Part shown: one piece after another, positions 24,675 through 34,113 of the stretch | Position numbering within the stretch: the stretch's first letter is position 1 | How the letters are laid out: each line of letters opens with the position of its first letter | Source: [Leptolyngbya] sp. JSC-1 | Lineage (GTDB): Bacteria > Cyanobacteriota > Cyanobacteriia > Elainellales > Elainellaceae | Direction of reading: 5' to 3' | Assembly: GCA_000733415.1 (NCBI GenBank) | Contig: KL662191.1 | Span: 5,044,119 to 5,084,795 of the forward strand | Length of the DNA stretch: 40,677 bases | Made by a program: the position numbers and the translations under genes | The notes under the pieces: generated by a model | The model's input: only the letters and a program-made list of their open reading frames with translations | Told to the model about the DNA's origin: nothing | Database searches by the model: none

Positions 24675-25535
24675 TTAACTGCACTGTCCATCCGGTAATT
24701 GCACTGCATTGTTGCCGACGCCGTTTGGTCCGGTGCGGGAAATCCAACCGGTGCCGTTGGGAGCACTCACCTCGGTCCAGATGCGACCGTCGCCCGTTGT
24801 TTGTTCGCGGGGTGGAATTGTTGTGGCTTGAATAACGGAGCCGGCTCCATAGACGCCTAAGGCAGGAGAACTCAGACTGGGGGTGGTGCGGACGGTAAGC
24901 TGGGGGGATACGACTCGATAGCAGACTGGTGATCCGGGGGTGGGTGTCGGCGTAGGGGTGGGTGTTGGCGTGGGAGTAGGCGTGGGAGTGGGAGTCGGTG
25001 CAGGAGACGGGGTGGGCGTGGGTGTGGTACAGGGTTCTACCGTGGCCGTGCCGATCCAGCCGAGAACCGGCTCTTTGATTTGTGCTAGTCCGGTACCAAC
25101 AATACCCGTTAGAAAAACGCCTTGCGTCGGAGCCGTCAAAGTGCGAATTCGGCGTGTCCGTGCGGCATCGGCATAGATGTCTAGACTCTGCTCTGGGCTG
25201 TAGCGACAGACTCCAATCAAACGCGGCTGCTCAGAAAGCCCGGAGACGACTGGTGGCTGGGTTGTCTGGGCTTGTAAAGTCTGGGCTTGTAAAGTCTGAG
25301 TTTGTAAAGTCTGAGTTTGTAAAGTCTGAGTTTGTAAAGTCTGAGTTTGTAAAGTCTGAGTTTGTAAAGTCTGTGGTGTATCCTCCCCCTGTGCTTCAGC
25401 GGGCACGCTCACCTCAACTGGCGCTGCATTAGCTGTAGTACTCAAGCTCAGAGTTGTGCTAACTGCCGTACCTGTAACCGCAACCAGCGACAAAGCGGCT
25501 CCAATTTGACGAATTCTAAATGGCTTACGTTCCAT
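24675..25535 (-). CDS. Exported repeat-rich SH3-like protein
   Basis: About 286 residues. The ATG at 25535 has GAGGAG five bases upstream and gives MERKPFRIRQIGAALSL; the GTG at 25541 is in frame but less likely. A signal peptide (~8-38, ending ANA) is followed by a tandem TLQTQ/TLQAQ stretch encoded by 15-bp DNA repeats (25265-25373). Next comes a first small beta-domain (PRLIGVCRYSPEQSLDIY ... GWIGTATV), a long Thr-Pro linker, and a second bacterial SH3-like domain (VVSPQLTVRTTPSLSSPALG ... WISRTGPNGVG) with a C-terminal Cys. Likely extracytoplasmic; the binding partner is unknown. It has a paralogue at 36652. Confidence 0.75.
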   Translation of the reverse strand: MERKPFRIRQIGAALSLVAVTGTAVSTTLSLSTTANAAPVEVSVPAEAQGEDTPQTLQTQTLQTQTLQTQTLQTQTLQTQTLQAQTLQAQTTQPPVVSGLSEQPRLIGVCRYSPEQSLDIYADAARTRRIRTLTAPTQGVFLTGIVGTGLAQIKEPVLGWIGTATVEPCTTPTPTPSPAPTPTPTPTPTPTPTPTPTPTPGSPVCYRVVSPQLTVRTTPSLSSPALGVYGAGSVIQATTIPPREQTTGDGRIWTEVSAPNGTGWISRTGPNGVGNNAVQLPDGQCS

Positions 25536-25716
25536 AAACACTCCTCAGCATCACCCAAAATCAATCCTGCTGGAGAGTTTACCACGAGGACGAATCCGGC
25601 GATTAAGGGGTGAGGAGCAGGCGGTAACTGGTTTTCTAACGGCTGGCTGAGCAGGAAAAACCGATTCTCGCTACAACATGCTATAGGTTATAGAATGTTT
25701 GTGCTGGTTTGGCTCA

Positions 25717-26583
25717 ATGGCGTTTGATAATCTCTGTAAATACTTGGCAGAAAAGTATCCAGAGCGCTTTGCAGCTTGGCTGCTGGAAGAACTTCCTCTC
25801 AATGTCGAAGTTTTGAAAACCGAATTGAGTGTCGAACCGATTCGGGCCGATGCCGTGCTATTGCTCAGTGGTCAACGTATTCTTCACCTCGAATTTCAAG
25901 TTCAGGTTATGACCGAGCCTGCCCTGCCGCTACGCATGTTGGACTATTGGGTGCGGCTGTATCGCCGTTATCGCATACCGATTACGCAGGTGGTCATTTT
26001 TCTGAAAGAACCTCCTGACGCTACTATGATTGAAACTTGTTTCCAAGTCGAAGCAACCTATCACGAGTATCGAATCGTGAAACTCTGGCAAGAAAGCCCA
26101 GAACGATTCCTACAAGATCCAGCCCTCTTGCCGTTTGCCCCGTTAGCAGCTACAGAACAACCCGAGCAACTCCTTCAACAGGTAGCGGCGCAGGTGAGTA
26201 GAATAGAGCCAGAACGTCAGCGTCGAGAAATTGCAGCTTCTGCCCAAATTTTGGCAGGCTTAAGGTTTCCTAAAACACTCGTTCGTCAACTGCTGCGAGG
26301 AGGATTTATGCGTGAATCTGTGATTTATCAGGATATTTTGGCAGAAGGACTGCAACAGGGACTGCAACAGGGATTGCAACAAGGAGAACTCAACTTAATT
26401 TTGCGGCTTTTGCCTCGTCGAGTCGGGATAGTGCCCGTCGAAATCCAAGCCCAAATTCAAAAGCTATCAATTGCTCAGCTAGAAGCGCTGGCAGACGCCT
26501 TGCTCGATTTCACTGACCCGGAAGATCTGACCCAATGGCTGCAAACCCACGCTGCTAATTCAACTGGCTCTCCTGAAGCTTGA
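25717..26583 (+). CDS. Rpn-family PD-(D/E)XK protein with DUF4351
   Basis: About 288 residues, of the Rpn/'putative transposase' type found in many copies in cyanobacteria. The N-terminal MAFDNLCKYLAEKYPERFA is typical. The nuclease-like core contains EPIRADAVLLL and ILHLEFQVQ (D...E-x-Q). LQQGLQQGLQQGEL is the usual tandem linker (~227-240), followed by a DUF4351 domain (LILRLLPRRVG ... DFTDPEDLTQWL). The open frame begins at 25699, but ATG 25717 matches family starts. Members are proposed recombination-promoting nucleases; the role here is unknown. Confidence 0.85.
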   Translation: MAFDNLCKYLAEKYPERFAAWLLEELPLNVEVLKTELSVEPIRADAVLLLSGQRILHLEFQVQVMTEPALPLRMLDYWVRLYRRYRIPITQVVIFLKEPPDATMIETCFQVEATYHEYRIVKLWQESPERFLQDPALLPFAPLAATEQPEQLLQQVAAQVSRIEPERQRREIAASAQILAGLRFPKTLVRQLLRGGFMRESVIYQDILAEGLQQGLQQGLQQGELNLILRLLPRRVGIVPVEIQAQIQKLSIAQLEALADALLDFTDPEDLTQWLQTHAANSTGSPEA

Positions 26584-26657
26584 GGACAGCGTCAAATTGC
26601 CAAGCTTTTAGAAAATCAGCAATCCAAGTATGTCTTATCTGTTGCCATACCCGTGAA

Positions 26658-27377
26658 CTAGAAAGAATCGAGTTGCCCAATTAACTCAATTTGCTCAGGA
26701 CTTGTTGCTCGCATCACAATAGCTGATCCTGACTGGGGCACAATTGTGCTGATGGCAGTAATATTCACCTGATGTGTCACCATAATAATCACGCCTGCAT
26801 TATCTCGATTCTCTAAAATAAATTGTCGCAGTTGTTCAGTTTGAGCTTGTTCGCTACTGCGATCTTGAAAAAACGAGTTGAGTACTGGAAATGGTTCGAC
26901 TGGTCCTACATTCATTAGTCTTGCCGTCTCCAAACAGCGACACCACTGGCTAGAAAGAACTCTGGAAACAGGAATGTTTTGTTGCCGCAAGACCTCACCG
27001 ATGCGAATCGCCTGCTGTTGTCCTTCCGTTGATAAGTTGCGTTGGGTCGAGCAATCATCTAAGCGAAAGTTGGCTGGATCGCCGGTTCCCGGTGCCAAAG
27101 CATGACGAAACAGGAGCACGTAGCCTTTGCCCTGTCGTAGCTGATTCCAGAGTGTTGCTTCGGAAGTGGTTGGAGAGGGGGATGGGGGAGGTGGGGAAGA
27201 TGACGCGATTGCAGTGGGTGTTGTCGATAAGTGGGGAATATTTGAGGATGGCTCTTTGCAGCCAGATAATATCAACAAGGTGATTGCTAAAGTAATGGAA
27301 GCGACTATTTTTTGTAATGACTGCAATGATTGAATTGAAATAGTCCAGTTGATAAAGGAAGAACGCTGCAAGACCAT
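26658..27377 (-). CDS. Lipoprotein histidine phosphatase-like protein
   Basis: A 239-residue protein of the histidine (phosphoglycerate-mutase-type) phosphatase superfamily. The N-terminal hydrophobic segment ends in LILSGC, a lipobox. After a Ser/Pro-rich linker comes the domain: VLLFRHALAPGTGDP (the catalytic RH motif, normally RHG, here RHA), STEGQQQAIRIGEVL, SSQWCRCLETARL and IIMVTHQVN (the second catalytic His). The substrate is unknown. Its ATG overlaps the stop of the upstream DUF362 gene by one base (TGATG), suggesting translational coupling and a shared function. Confidence 0.85.
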   Translation of the reverse strand: MVLQRSSFINWTISIQSLQSLQKIVASITLAITLLILSGCKEPSSNIPHLSTTPTAIASSSPPPPSPSPTTSEATLWNQLRQGKGYVLLFRHALAPGTGDPANFRLDDCSTQRNLSTEGQQQAIRIGEVLRQQNIPVSRVLSSQWCRCLETARLMNVGPVEPFPVLNSFFQDRSSEQAQTEQLRQFILENRDNAGVIIMVTHQVNITAISTIVPQSGSAIVMRATSPEQIELIGQLDSF

Positions 27378-28465
27378 CAGACTGCAATGATTTTACGAAT
27401 TTGGTCGGCTATGGTTTGGCTGGCAGCGTCGGCTGTGACAATCTCAATTTGCTCGTGACTTCCTGCCCCTAGGCTCAACTCCACGGCCCGTTGAATCTGC
27501 TCTAGTTGCCACACGGAACCTTGAGCAACATCGGAGTTGGTTCCCAAAGAGCGAAGAATGCCCAGCGCGACTACGTCAACCGCCACCCGGTCAGTGCCTG
27601 CCAGAATCACACCTGGTTTGGCGATGCTGCCGGATTCTGGTCCACCGTCGGTGAAGGCTTCCACGCCATCTAGGAGCACTAGGGCCGGTTCGTAGGCTTG
27701 GTTGGCTTCGGCAATCATTAGGCGTTGATGCGGTGAGGAATGTAACTCGCCCATGTAGTTGTAAGAATCACCAGGAACATATTTGGCAACTAGTCCAACC
27801 ACATTCTTGAGCGAGAGGGTAAAGTGGCCACCAAAGCGATGGGTTTTCAGACAGCAGGTGTTGACGACTGCTCCGGCTTGGAGGGCGGGCCGAGCGAAGG
27901 CAAACCCTTTAGACCAGTGGGTGCCTTCTGCTGGAAAGTATTGCCAATCTTCTTGGCCTAACTCATCCAAGACAATTGCCTTGAGTCCATAGCGATCGGC
28001 AAGCTGAAACACGCCTTTGGTCTGCATAGCCTCGCGAGTGTTTGCCATCCCAGAGCGATCGCCAATAGTAATCGATCCAGCTCCGGCATTTTGCAGTTCC
28101 TGCACCAGGGCTTCTAGCAGGGCCGTATCGGTAGCTGCGGGGGCAGGGTCGGCGGTGTTGTAGTTGGGTTTGAGAAATACGGTTTGGCCGCTAATGCCTT
28201 TGGGTTGCAGCAGGTCGATAGCTTGCCGAGTGCCCGTAACTCGGTCTTCGCTACGAACGAGAACGACTCGACTGATGTCTGAGCGAGTAGCAGTGGTTGC
28301 GGTGGTCTCAGGACTGACTGGATTCGCTTGAGTGGAACTCGGTTCAGGTGAGGTAGTTGCGGCATTGCAGGCTGTAGAAACCGCAGTGCTGCCTAACGCC
28401 AATCCCGCAAGCTGTAAAAGTTTTCGTCGGCTGTAACCTTCATAGGAGTTAGAAAAAATAGACAT
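27377..28465 (-). CDS. Tat-exported DUF362 protein
   Basis: A 362-residue protein from the ATG at 28465 (MSIFSNSYEGYSRRKLLQ). YSRRKLLQLAGLAL is a twin-arginine signal followed by a possible lipobox (STAC). The DUF362 domain (~65-320) has FLKPNYNTADPAPAATDTALLEALV (split), ITIGDRSGM, KTHRFGGHFTLSLKNVVGLV and AGTDRVAVDVVALGIL. There are no ferredoxin-type Cys clusters. The biochemical role of the family is unknown; the Tat signal suggests it folds in the cytoplasm before export. It overlaps the histidine phosphatase gene. Its start and leader are nearly identical to those of the Uma2 gene at 36576. Confidence 0.85.
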   Translation of the reverse strand: MSIFSNSYEGYSRRKLLQLAGLALGSTAVSTACNAATTSPEPSSTQANPVSPETTATTATRSDISRVVLVRSEDRVTGTRQAIDLLQPKGISGQTVFLKPNYNTADPAPAATDTALLEALVQELQNAGAGSITIGDRSGMANTREAMQTKGVFQLADRYGLKAIVLDELGQEDWQYFPAEGTHWSKGFAFARPALQAGAVVNTCCLKTHRFGGHFTLSLKNVVGLVAKYVPGDSYNYMGELHSSPHQRLMIAEANQAYEPALVLLDGVEAFTDGGPESGSIAKPGVILAGTDRVAVDVVALGILRSLGTNSDVAQGSVWQLEQIQRAVELSLGAGSHEQIEIVTADAASQTIADQIRKIIAV

Positions 28466-28530
28466 GGCTAGCACTCACAGAAAACTGCTAATGCTAGCCT
28501 ATCGAATTTGCTTAGATTTTGGTTGTGCTC
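28461..28530 (-). repeat. Shared leader cassette, copy 1
   Basis: About 70 bases before the DUF362 start match 36572-36642 with only five differences (four substitutions and one gap). The matched block begins at the start codon of each gene. It probably contains a promoter and leader. Confidence 0.9.
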
Positions 28531-28570
28531 CGGGCGTGCTGCTAACTGGCCCTTGTGATACCCAACCCAA
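28528..28570 (-). pseudogene. Relic of an SH3-like gene 3' end
   Basis: About 43 bases match 36683-36727 (around 82% by eye), the sequence coding for the C-terminal LGWVSQGPVGSTPGAP of the SH3-like protein. Here the stop-codon side is deleted (about 45-50 bases) and the rest of the gene is absent, cut at about 28571 beside the serine protease gene. Confidence 0.75.
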
Positions 28571-28575
28571 ATTTC

Positions 28576-29625
28576 CTATTGGCTACCTCGCATGGCTGCG
28601 GCTTGGGTCGCCCACTGGGACACCTCAACGCTGACGTTCCGACAGGCAGGCGTAGTAACATACTGCCGATTTTCATCACGTCTGACTTGACAGACTTCTC
28701 GATAGGCAGGCGGAAAATTATTGGGTTCATCAGAGCTAACTGAACCGCGATGCAAACCCACGATGTAGTAGTTGCCATCTTCAAACAGGGCAATTAGAGT
28801 ACTGCCAGACGCGCCGCCCATTGAATCGCAGTTGTGGAGCTGGATGCCCTGACCAACCTCCTGAATGCTGCATCCGACATGCACGCCTGCGGTTTCATTT
28901 TCTGCTCCAAATTGGCGGTATTGCTCTGTGGGAAATTCTCCGGAATATCCAGCAAGGCGGAGTTGATTATTGAGTTGGTTGATCACGTCGGGCTGGGTAA
29001 AGTCGAGAATGCGCCAGCCCAAATAGCCATAGATATTCCCTAGCGGCTGATCGAGTTTGAGCAAGGCCCAATCATCGGCGGGATCGGGAGGATTAGCTTC
29101 ACTCGCAGATTTCCAGCCGTAATCGTAATCGATCACCATTGCTGTGCGGGTAGACACGCCTTCGATCAAGCTGGGCTTGAAGAGGATTTGGATTCGCCCA
29201 TTTTGCTCGGTACCACGGGGAATAATCGGCTGATAATTGGCTTCTTCAGGTGCGAGGCAGTGGGAATTGGTCAGAACCACATCTGGACTAATTAGTGTGC
29301 CTGTACATTGGCCCAACTCCTCTCCATCCACAGCCCAATCAACTCGACCAATTGCTGACCAAGGAAAGCTGCGGCTCAGCACAGGGACACGCTGGTCTCT
29401 GCCAATAATGGCGCGAGAATCGTCACTAAAGGGCAAATCAGACTGTTCCCGATCGGGCGGGCGATAGGTTTCACTGTCAGTAGCAGGATTAAATGGAATG
29501 GCGATCGGCGTGGGTGTGAAGCGTTCTGTAGCTGGGCTAGAAGATTGTGCTCGAACCGATAACCCATACCCAGCGATGATCACAACCAGAAAGCTAGACA
29601 GCAACAGGGCTAAAAACCGTTTCAT
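28576..29625 (-). CDS. Secreted trypsin-like serine protease
   Basis: A 349-residue exported S1-type peptidase, resembling the V8/glutamyl-endopeptidase group. A signal peptide (1-26, ending VRAQ) and a linker precede the catalytic domain (~75-345). The full triad is seen: His122 in VVLTNSHCL, Asp185 in ADDWALLKLD, and Ser273 in MGGASGSTL. Cysteine pairs (C107/C123, C252/C266) suggest disulfides outside the cytoplasm. It is upstream of the DUF362 and phosphatase genes on the same strand, but a relic and the leader cassette lie between them, so it is likely a separate transcript. Confidence 0.9.
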   Translation of the reverse strand: MKRFLALLLSSFLVVIIAGYGLSVRAQSSSPATERFTPTPIAIPFNPATDSETYRPPDREQSDLPFSDDSRAIIGRDQRVPVLSRSFPWSAIGRVDWAVDGEELGQCTGTLISPDVVLTNSHCLAPEEANYQPIIPRGTEQNGRIQILFKPSLIEGVSTRTAMVIDYDYGWKSASEANPPDPADDWALLKLDQPLGNIYGYLGWRILDFTQPDVINQLNNQLRLAGYSGEFPTEQYRQFGAENETAGVHVGCSIQEVGQGIQLHNCDSMGGASGSTLIALFEDGNYYIVGLHRGSVSSDEPNNFPPAYREVCQVRRDENRQYVTTPACRNVSVEVSQWATQAAAMRGSQ

Positions 29626-29725
29626 CGATTCTCCTCACGGGTAGACGTTCAAATAATAGATTCGTGGCTAACATAGATATGCATAGTCTATGGTGCAGCC
29701 AGAGCAGCTAAAGATTAAACAGGTA

Positions 29726-32700
29726 TCAATTTTGGATACGCCATTCACCTTGAATCGTGAAAGCAGCCCAGAGGTCTGGTTTTTTGTAGGTCTCCCACAT
29801 TTGAATCTGGGCTTTTTGCAGAGCGGCGGTAGGTGACAGGTTCTCTTTCAAGATGCCGTGATAGAACCGCACCATCAGTTCCGCAGTTTTAGCATCATTT
29901 ACATACCACAGTGAATTAACAACCCGTTTTGTGCCTGCATACATAAAGCCCCGCGTTATGCCGATCAGTCCTTCGCCGCGCACATTCTCGCCTTGTCCGG
30001 TTTGGCAAGCACTCAGCACCACCATGTCGGCATTCAGCTTCAGGTTGAAAATATCGCGCAGACGCAGCATACCGTTTTGACTATTACCTTGGGAATCCAC
30101 CTGTGACAGAACCAGCATCGACAGTTCGGGCTTTTCTTCATTTGCAAAGCCATGCGTGGCAAGGTGGATGATTTGATATTGATCGAGTTGGGAGTTAGCC
30201 TGAGTCATCCAATCGTAGTTGGCGTTGAAGTCAAATACGGCTGCTTCTTGGTTTGGGTCAGGCACGAGCGAGAGGATGTTTTCAGCCTCTAGTCGAGTAC
30301 AGGGCAGGCGATCGATATTTGCCAAATTAAATGACCGCAGGGTACTAGTAACCTCGATGGGCAGATTGAGATTGGCTAAATTTTCTGGTGAGTTGACCAG
30401 GGAATTGGAGATGGAAGCACGGTCAGCCGCAGTTCCACAAATGTCTTCTGCCGTAGGAGGCTGTTGGGTCACGCGAGTTTCATTCACACGAAAAACCGGA
30501 TCGGCAAGCAAAGCAATGGTTTTGGCAGCGGGCTGACGATTTTTGAACTGTTGTCGCACTATAGCAATGGTGCTGGCCGAAGGCGTGTTGACGATCTCGT
30601 ATTGCGTGATCAGAGGTGTGTAGCGCTCGGTGTTGGGTAACGGTAATGCCGAAAAAGGAATGGTATGGAGAATGCCATCGGCAGCAATCAAAAGTCGCTT
30701 TTTGCCTTGAAGCAGAGGCATAATGGACTGCTGAGTGTTAGCATCCTGAAAAATTAGCGAATAGAGTTGATCGCCTGTGAATTTAACCTCTTCTGGTTCA
30801 CTACCAGGACGGATTCCAGAACGCTCAACCTCGCTCAGAAATTTCTTGGCGGCTGGTTCAATTGCCTTTCGTCCGGGAAGGGTGTAGGTCGTCATTTCTC
30901 CTTCGTGAGGCACAACCCAAAGGTGACTTTGCTGTTCACCGATCGCGTATTGCAAGAGCACAGTCTCATCATCAAGAACGTCTTGCTGAATCTGATTGAG
31001 TGTCAGAGGCTCAGGATAACGAATCGCTGCATAGGCTGGATCTTTCTGTTTGATTTGTGGTTCAATGTTGTTTCTAAGTTCTGCGTCTAACTGGAGATAT
31101 TCCTGTTGATGTTGCTCTCGAATTTCATCAGTTTGAGCAGCCTGAATCAGGTTTTCGCGTGCAGAAAGTTGTGCTTCTAGTTCTCGCTTTCGTTCGTACA
31201 ATGCTTTCAGTTCAGGATCTTCAGTTGCTTGACTTGGATCAATATTGGATTCAGTGAGGAGTTCAATTAAAGTGCGGGTGCGGGCTTGCTCACTGGTCTC
31301 AAGCGCTTCTCGGCTGCGCCCTAATTGTATCAGTGTGTTGATTTTAGCTTGATAAAAGTTCTGAACCGTCGCAAAGTAGGAAGTACGAAGATTATCATTT
31401 TTGATTCCAATCCGCAGTTTTTCAATGCTGTCAATGGCTTTATCGAGTTCTTTCAGTCCATCTGGTAATCGATTTTGGGCAAAGTAAACCTGAGCTAGAT
31501 TGCCCTGGATTGAGATTAACGTGCTGCTCTCTCCAAGGCTAGATTGAATTGCCAATGCCTGCTGAAAAAAGTTGAAGGCTTCAGCGTAATTTCCTTGCAG
31601 CAGATGAGCTAAACCCATGTTGTTAAGTGTGATTGTTTCTTGGCTGCGGTTGCCTTGCTGTTTAGAAATGTTGAGAGATTCTTGATAAACGCTGAGTGCG
31701 TCTGAATAGCGTTGCTGGTAAGTGTATGTCAGTCCAATGTTGTTAAGAGAAATTCCTGCTGCGGTTTGTGTTTCTGCCAAACAGCGCCTGCGTCTGCGTT
31801 CAGCATTCACTTTATTTAGGTAAGCATCGAGTCCTGTATTGTCAGAGGTGGTAACATCACTCCAGATTGAGGGACATAGCTTTGCCAAGTTATTACTTGC
31901 GTCAGGTTGTTGTAGCTGGTGGCTAATGGCTCGCTGGGTTTCTAGTGCTTGCTGAAAGTTCTGTAGTGCTTGCTCGTATTCTCCTCGCTCAAGTCGAATT
32001 TTGCCTAAAGCGTTGAAGAGTTGAGCAGCATTTAGGCGGTCACCTTGTCTCTCTACAACGGCTAGGGCTGGCTGGTAAAACTGGATTGCTTCGATTTCTT
32101 GTCCCAGCAGATCGTAAATGGTTCCTATGTTAAAAGAGGCTGTTGTGGCTCCAGCAGAATCAGAATTGGTACGAGCAATGCTCAAAACTTGCTGAAAGTT
32201 CTCTAGGGCCTGACCGTACTGTCCTAGCCCTAGGTACGCTAAGCCAATACCGGTAAGAGCGTCGAGTTTCTGTTCCGTTTGATTGAGCTGTTGATAGATT
32301 GCTAATGCCTCTTGATAAGGATTGATCGCCTGTTCGTAAAGTTGCTGCTTGATATATAAATTGCCAATATCAAAATAAACAGCTCCAATATCTTCGAGAG
32401 TGTCTTGTTGATCTGATAAGTTCTGAACGGCACGAGCAAAGTTTAGCCGCTGTTGGGCGGAGACGAGCGCTTGTTGAAATTGGGCTAAAGCGGGTTGAAA
32501 CTCTCCATTCTCTGCTAACTGTTGCCCAAATGTACGGTGAGATGCCACTAAACTGCGAAAACTCTGAACCTTAAAGTCTTCATGCCTATCCTTATAGTCC
32601 TGATCAGGAGGCAGTTGCTCCAGCGTAGATAATGCTTGCTGAGCCGCATCAATGGCTTTGGCATAGTGCTCTAAGAAACTATATGATGAAGCGATGCGTA

Positions 32701-33973
32701 GATAACTCTGTGTAATCGAAGTTAATATTAACTGGTAATACTGTTGATACCATTGAGTATGTTCAGAGTCTTGAAGTAGATTTTGTGCAGTTTGAAACGT
32801 GTCTAAGGCTTTTTGGGCAGCCTCTAATCCTTGTGGAAATGAACCGGCAAATAAAAGACTACTCGCTTGCAAAAGATAGGTTTGCCCAATCGAAACTAAT
32901 GTGCCCACTTCATGCTTTCGATTATTGGTTTGCTGAAATATTGCTAGGGCTTGCTGAAAACTACTCAATGCCTGAGTATATTGCTCTTGTTTAAGATACA
33001 TGTATCCAAGGTTGAGTAAGTTTTCTGCTTCCCACAAATGTTTGCCAATTTGCTGAAAAATTTCCGCTGCCCGTTGATGATAGTCTGCTGCTATTGAATA
33101 TTGTTCTTGATTTGCATAAAACTGGCCCAAGATTGTTGAAGTAATGCTTTCAATAACACGCAGATCATTGGTTTGGCTAATCGTCAGCGCTTGCTGTAAG
33201 ACGGTTTCTGCCTGGGAAAATTGCTTTGATTGAAAATACGCATTGCCCATATAAGCTAGAACAAACGCTTGTTGAAATTGGTGTTCAAGTTGATCAGGCG
33301 GATTGTTGATACTTTGCAAAATCCTGTTTGCCTGTTGCAGTGTTTTTAGTCCTTCCGCCAGTTTGCCCTGACTCATTTGAGCGACTCCTATCAGCCCAAA
33401 CGACCAACCTTCGCCTTGACGATCTTGAATGTCCTGCCGAATAGTCAATGCTCGCTGAAAATACTCGAAACCTTGATCAACCTGTTCTAAATTCAGGTAA
33501 GCATCTCCGACTTCGTCTAAGGCATCTGCTTCGCCGGAACGATCGTTATGCGCTCGATAAATGTTTAGTGCTGCTTGCCCTGCTTCTAGCGCACCTTCAT
33601 GATTACCTAACCACCCATAGCTTCCAGCAATTCCTACTAACGCTCTGGCTGCTCCGATTGGGTTCTTCATTGCCTGATATTGGCTGAGGGCCTGCTGAAA
33701 CAATGTTAAAGCTAGCCGAATCTGGCCGGTGTAATACTGCTGAAACCCGCTTTGCAAAAGCCGATTTGCTTCGGAACCTTGCAGAGAATCATTGTCGGTT
33801 GTCTGGCTAGTTTGGGCAATAACCAATGGAGTAATATACGCATACACAGAACTCTTCATAAAGGCCCATCCTGCGTCTAAACTGACGAACAGCAAGACTC
33901 CAAATATCGCTGCTAGAACACGATTCCACTTCTGTCTTCCGATAATCCTGCGGTAGTGCAATCGATCCCCCAT
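29726..33973 (-). CDS. TPR-repeat CHAT-domain protease
   Basis: A 1415-residue protein. An N-terminal membrane anchor or signal (~20-50) is followed by about 20 tetratricopeptide repeats (~70-870; many units read 'YxQALxxFQQAL'), a coiled-coil-like segment (~900-990), and a C-terminal CHAT caspase-like domain (~1050-1415). The catalytic dyad is intact: His1274 in HLATHGFAN and Cys1323 in VVLSACQTGQGE. GEGLIGITRGFMYAGTKRVVNSLW follows, as usual. GTG at 33976 is in frame, but the ATG three bases on is preferred, with GGAG upstream. CHAT/TPR proteins are known in cyanobacteria, and some relatives act in Craspase or gasdermin defence. No such partner is beside it. Confidence 0.93.
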   Translation of the reverse strand: MGDRLHYRRIIGRQKWNRVLAAIFGVLLFVSLDAGWAFMKSSVYAYITPLVIAQTSQTTDNDSLQGSEANRLLQSGFQQYYTGQIRLALTLFQQALSQYQAMKNPIGAARALVGIAGSYGWLGNHEGALEAGQAALNIYRAHNDRSGEADALDEVGDAYLNLEQVDQGFEYFQRALTIRQDIQDRQGEGWSFGLIGVAQMSQGKLAEGLKTLQQANRILQSINNPPDQLEHQFQQAFVLAYMGNAYFQSKQFSQAETVLQQALTISQTNDLRVIESITSTILGQFYANQEQYSIAADYHQRAAEIFQQIGKHLWEAENLLNLGYMYLKQEQYTQALSSFQQALAIFQQTNNRKHEVGTLVSIGQTYLLQASSLLFAGSFPQGLEAAQKALDTFQTAQNLLQDSEHTQWYQQYYQLILTSITQSYLRIASSYSFLEHYAKAIDAAQQALSTLEQLPPDQDYKDRHEDFKVQSFRSLVASHRTFGQQLAENGEFQPALAQFQQALVSAQQRLNFARAVQNLSDQQDTLEDIGAVYFDIGNLYIKQQLYEQAINPYQEALAIYQQLNQTEQKLDALTGIGLAYLGLGQYGQALENFQQVLSIARTNSDSAGATTASFNIGTIYDLLGQEIEAIQFYQPALAVVERQGDRLNAAQLFNALGKIRLERGEYEQALQNFQQALETQRAISHQLQQPDASNNLAKLCPSIWSDVTTSDNTGLDAYLNKVNAERRRRRCLAETQTAAGISLNNIGLTYTYQQRYSDALSVYQESLNISKQQGNRSQETITLNNMGLAHLLQGNYAEAFNFFQQALAIQSSLGESSTLISIQGNLAQVYFAQNRLPDGLKELDKAIDSIEKLRIGIKNDNLRTSYFATVQNFYQAKINTLIQLGRSREALETSEQARTRTLIELLTESNIDPSQATEDPELKALYERKRELEAQLSARENLIQAAQTDEIREQHQQEYLQLDAELRNNIEPQIKQKDPAYAAIRYPEPLTLNQIQQDVLDDETVLLQYAIGEQQSHLWVVPHEGEMTTYTLPGRKAIEPAAKKFLSEVERSGIRPGSEPEEVKFTGDQLYSLIFQDANTQQSIMPLLQGKKRLLIAADGILHTIPFSALPLPNTERYTPLITQYEIVNTPSASTIAIVRQQFKNRQPAAKTIALLADPVFRVNETRVTQQPPTAEDICGTAADRASISNSLVNSPENLANLNLPIEVTSTLRSFNLANIDRLPCTRLEAENILSLVPDPNQEAAVFDFNANYDWMTQANSQLDQYQIIHLATHGFANEEKPELSMLVLSQVDSQGNSQNGMLRLRDIFNLKLNADMVVLSACQTGQGENVRGEGLIGITRGFMYAGTKRVVNSLWYVNDAKTAELMVRFYHGILKENLSPTAALQKAQIQMWETYKKPDLWAAFTIQGEWRIQN

Positions 33974-34028
33974 CACCCCAACTCCAGAACACTATTGAGC
34001 AGTATTTTAGAGCTATCAACCTACTTAA

Positions 34029-34059
34029 GAAAGCGGGTTCTCAAAAGCGTAACGGTGGG
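34029..34059. repeat. 31-bp direct repeat, copy 1
   Basis: This 31-base sequence, beginning GAAAGCGGGTTCTC and ending AACGGTGGG, is repeated without a mismatch at 34561-34591. A poor third copy lies near 35946. The two perfect copies bracket the small gene and the HNH pseudogene. Confidence 0.9.
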
Positions 34060-34113
34060 AAAGACCAATCGGCTATCATGAATCCAGAGCAGCGATCGAG
34101 AGGTACTAAATCC

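Noticed and set aside
29726..33973. TPR-CHAT as part of a Craspase (type III-E CRISPR) system
   Set aside because: No gRAMP/Cas7-11, crRNA array or Csx30/31-like neighbours are visible; it also has an N-terminal membrane segment.
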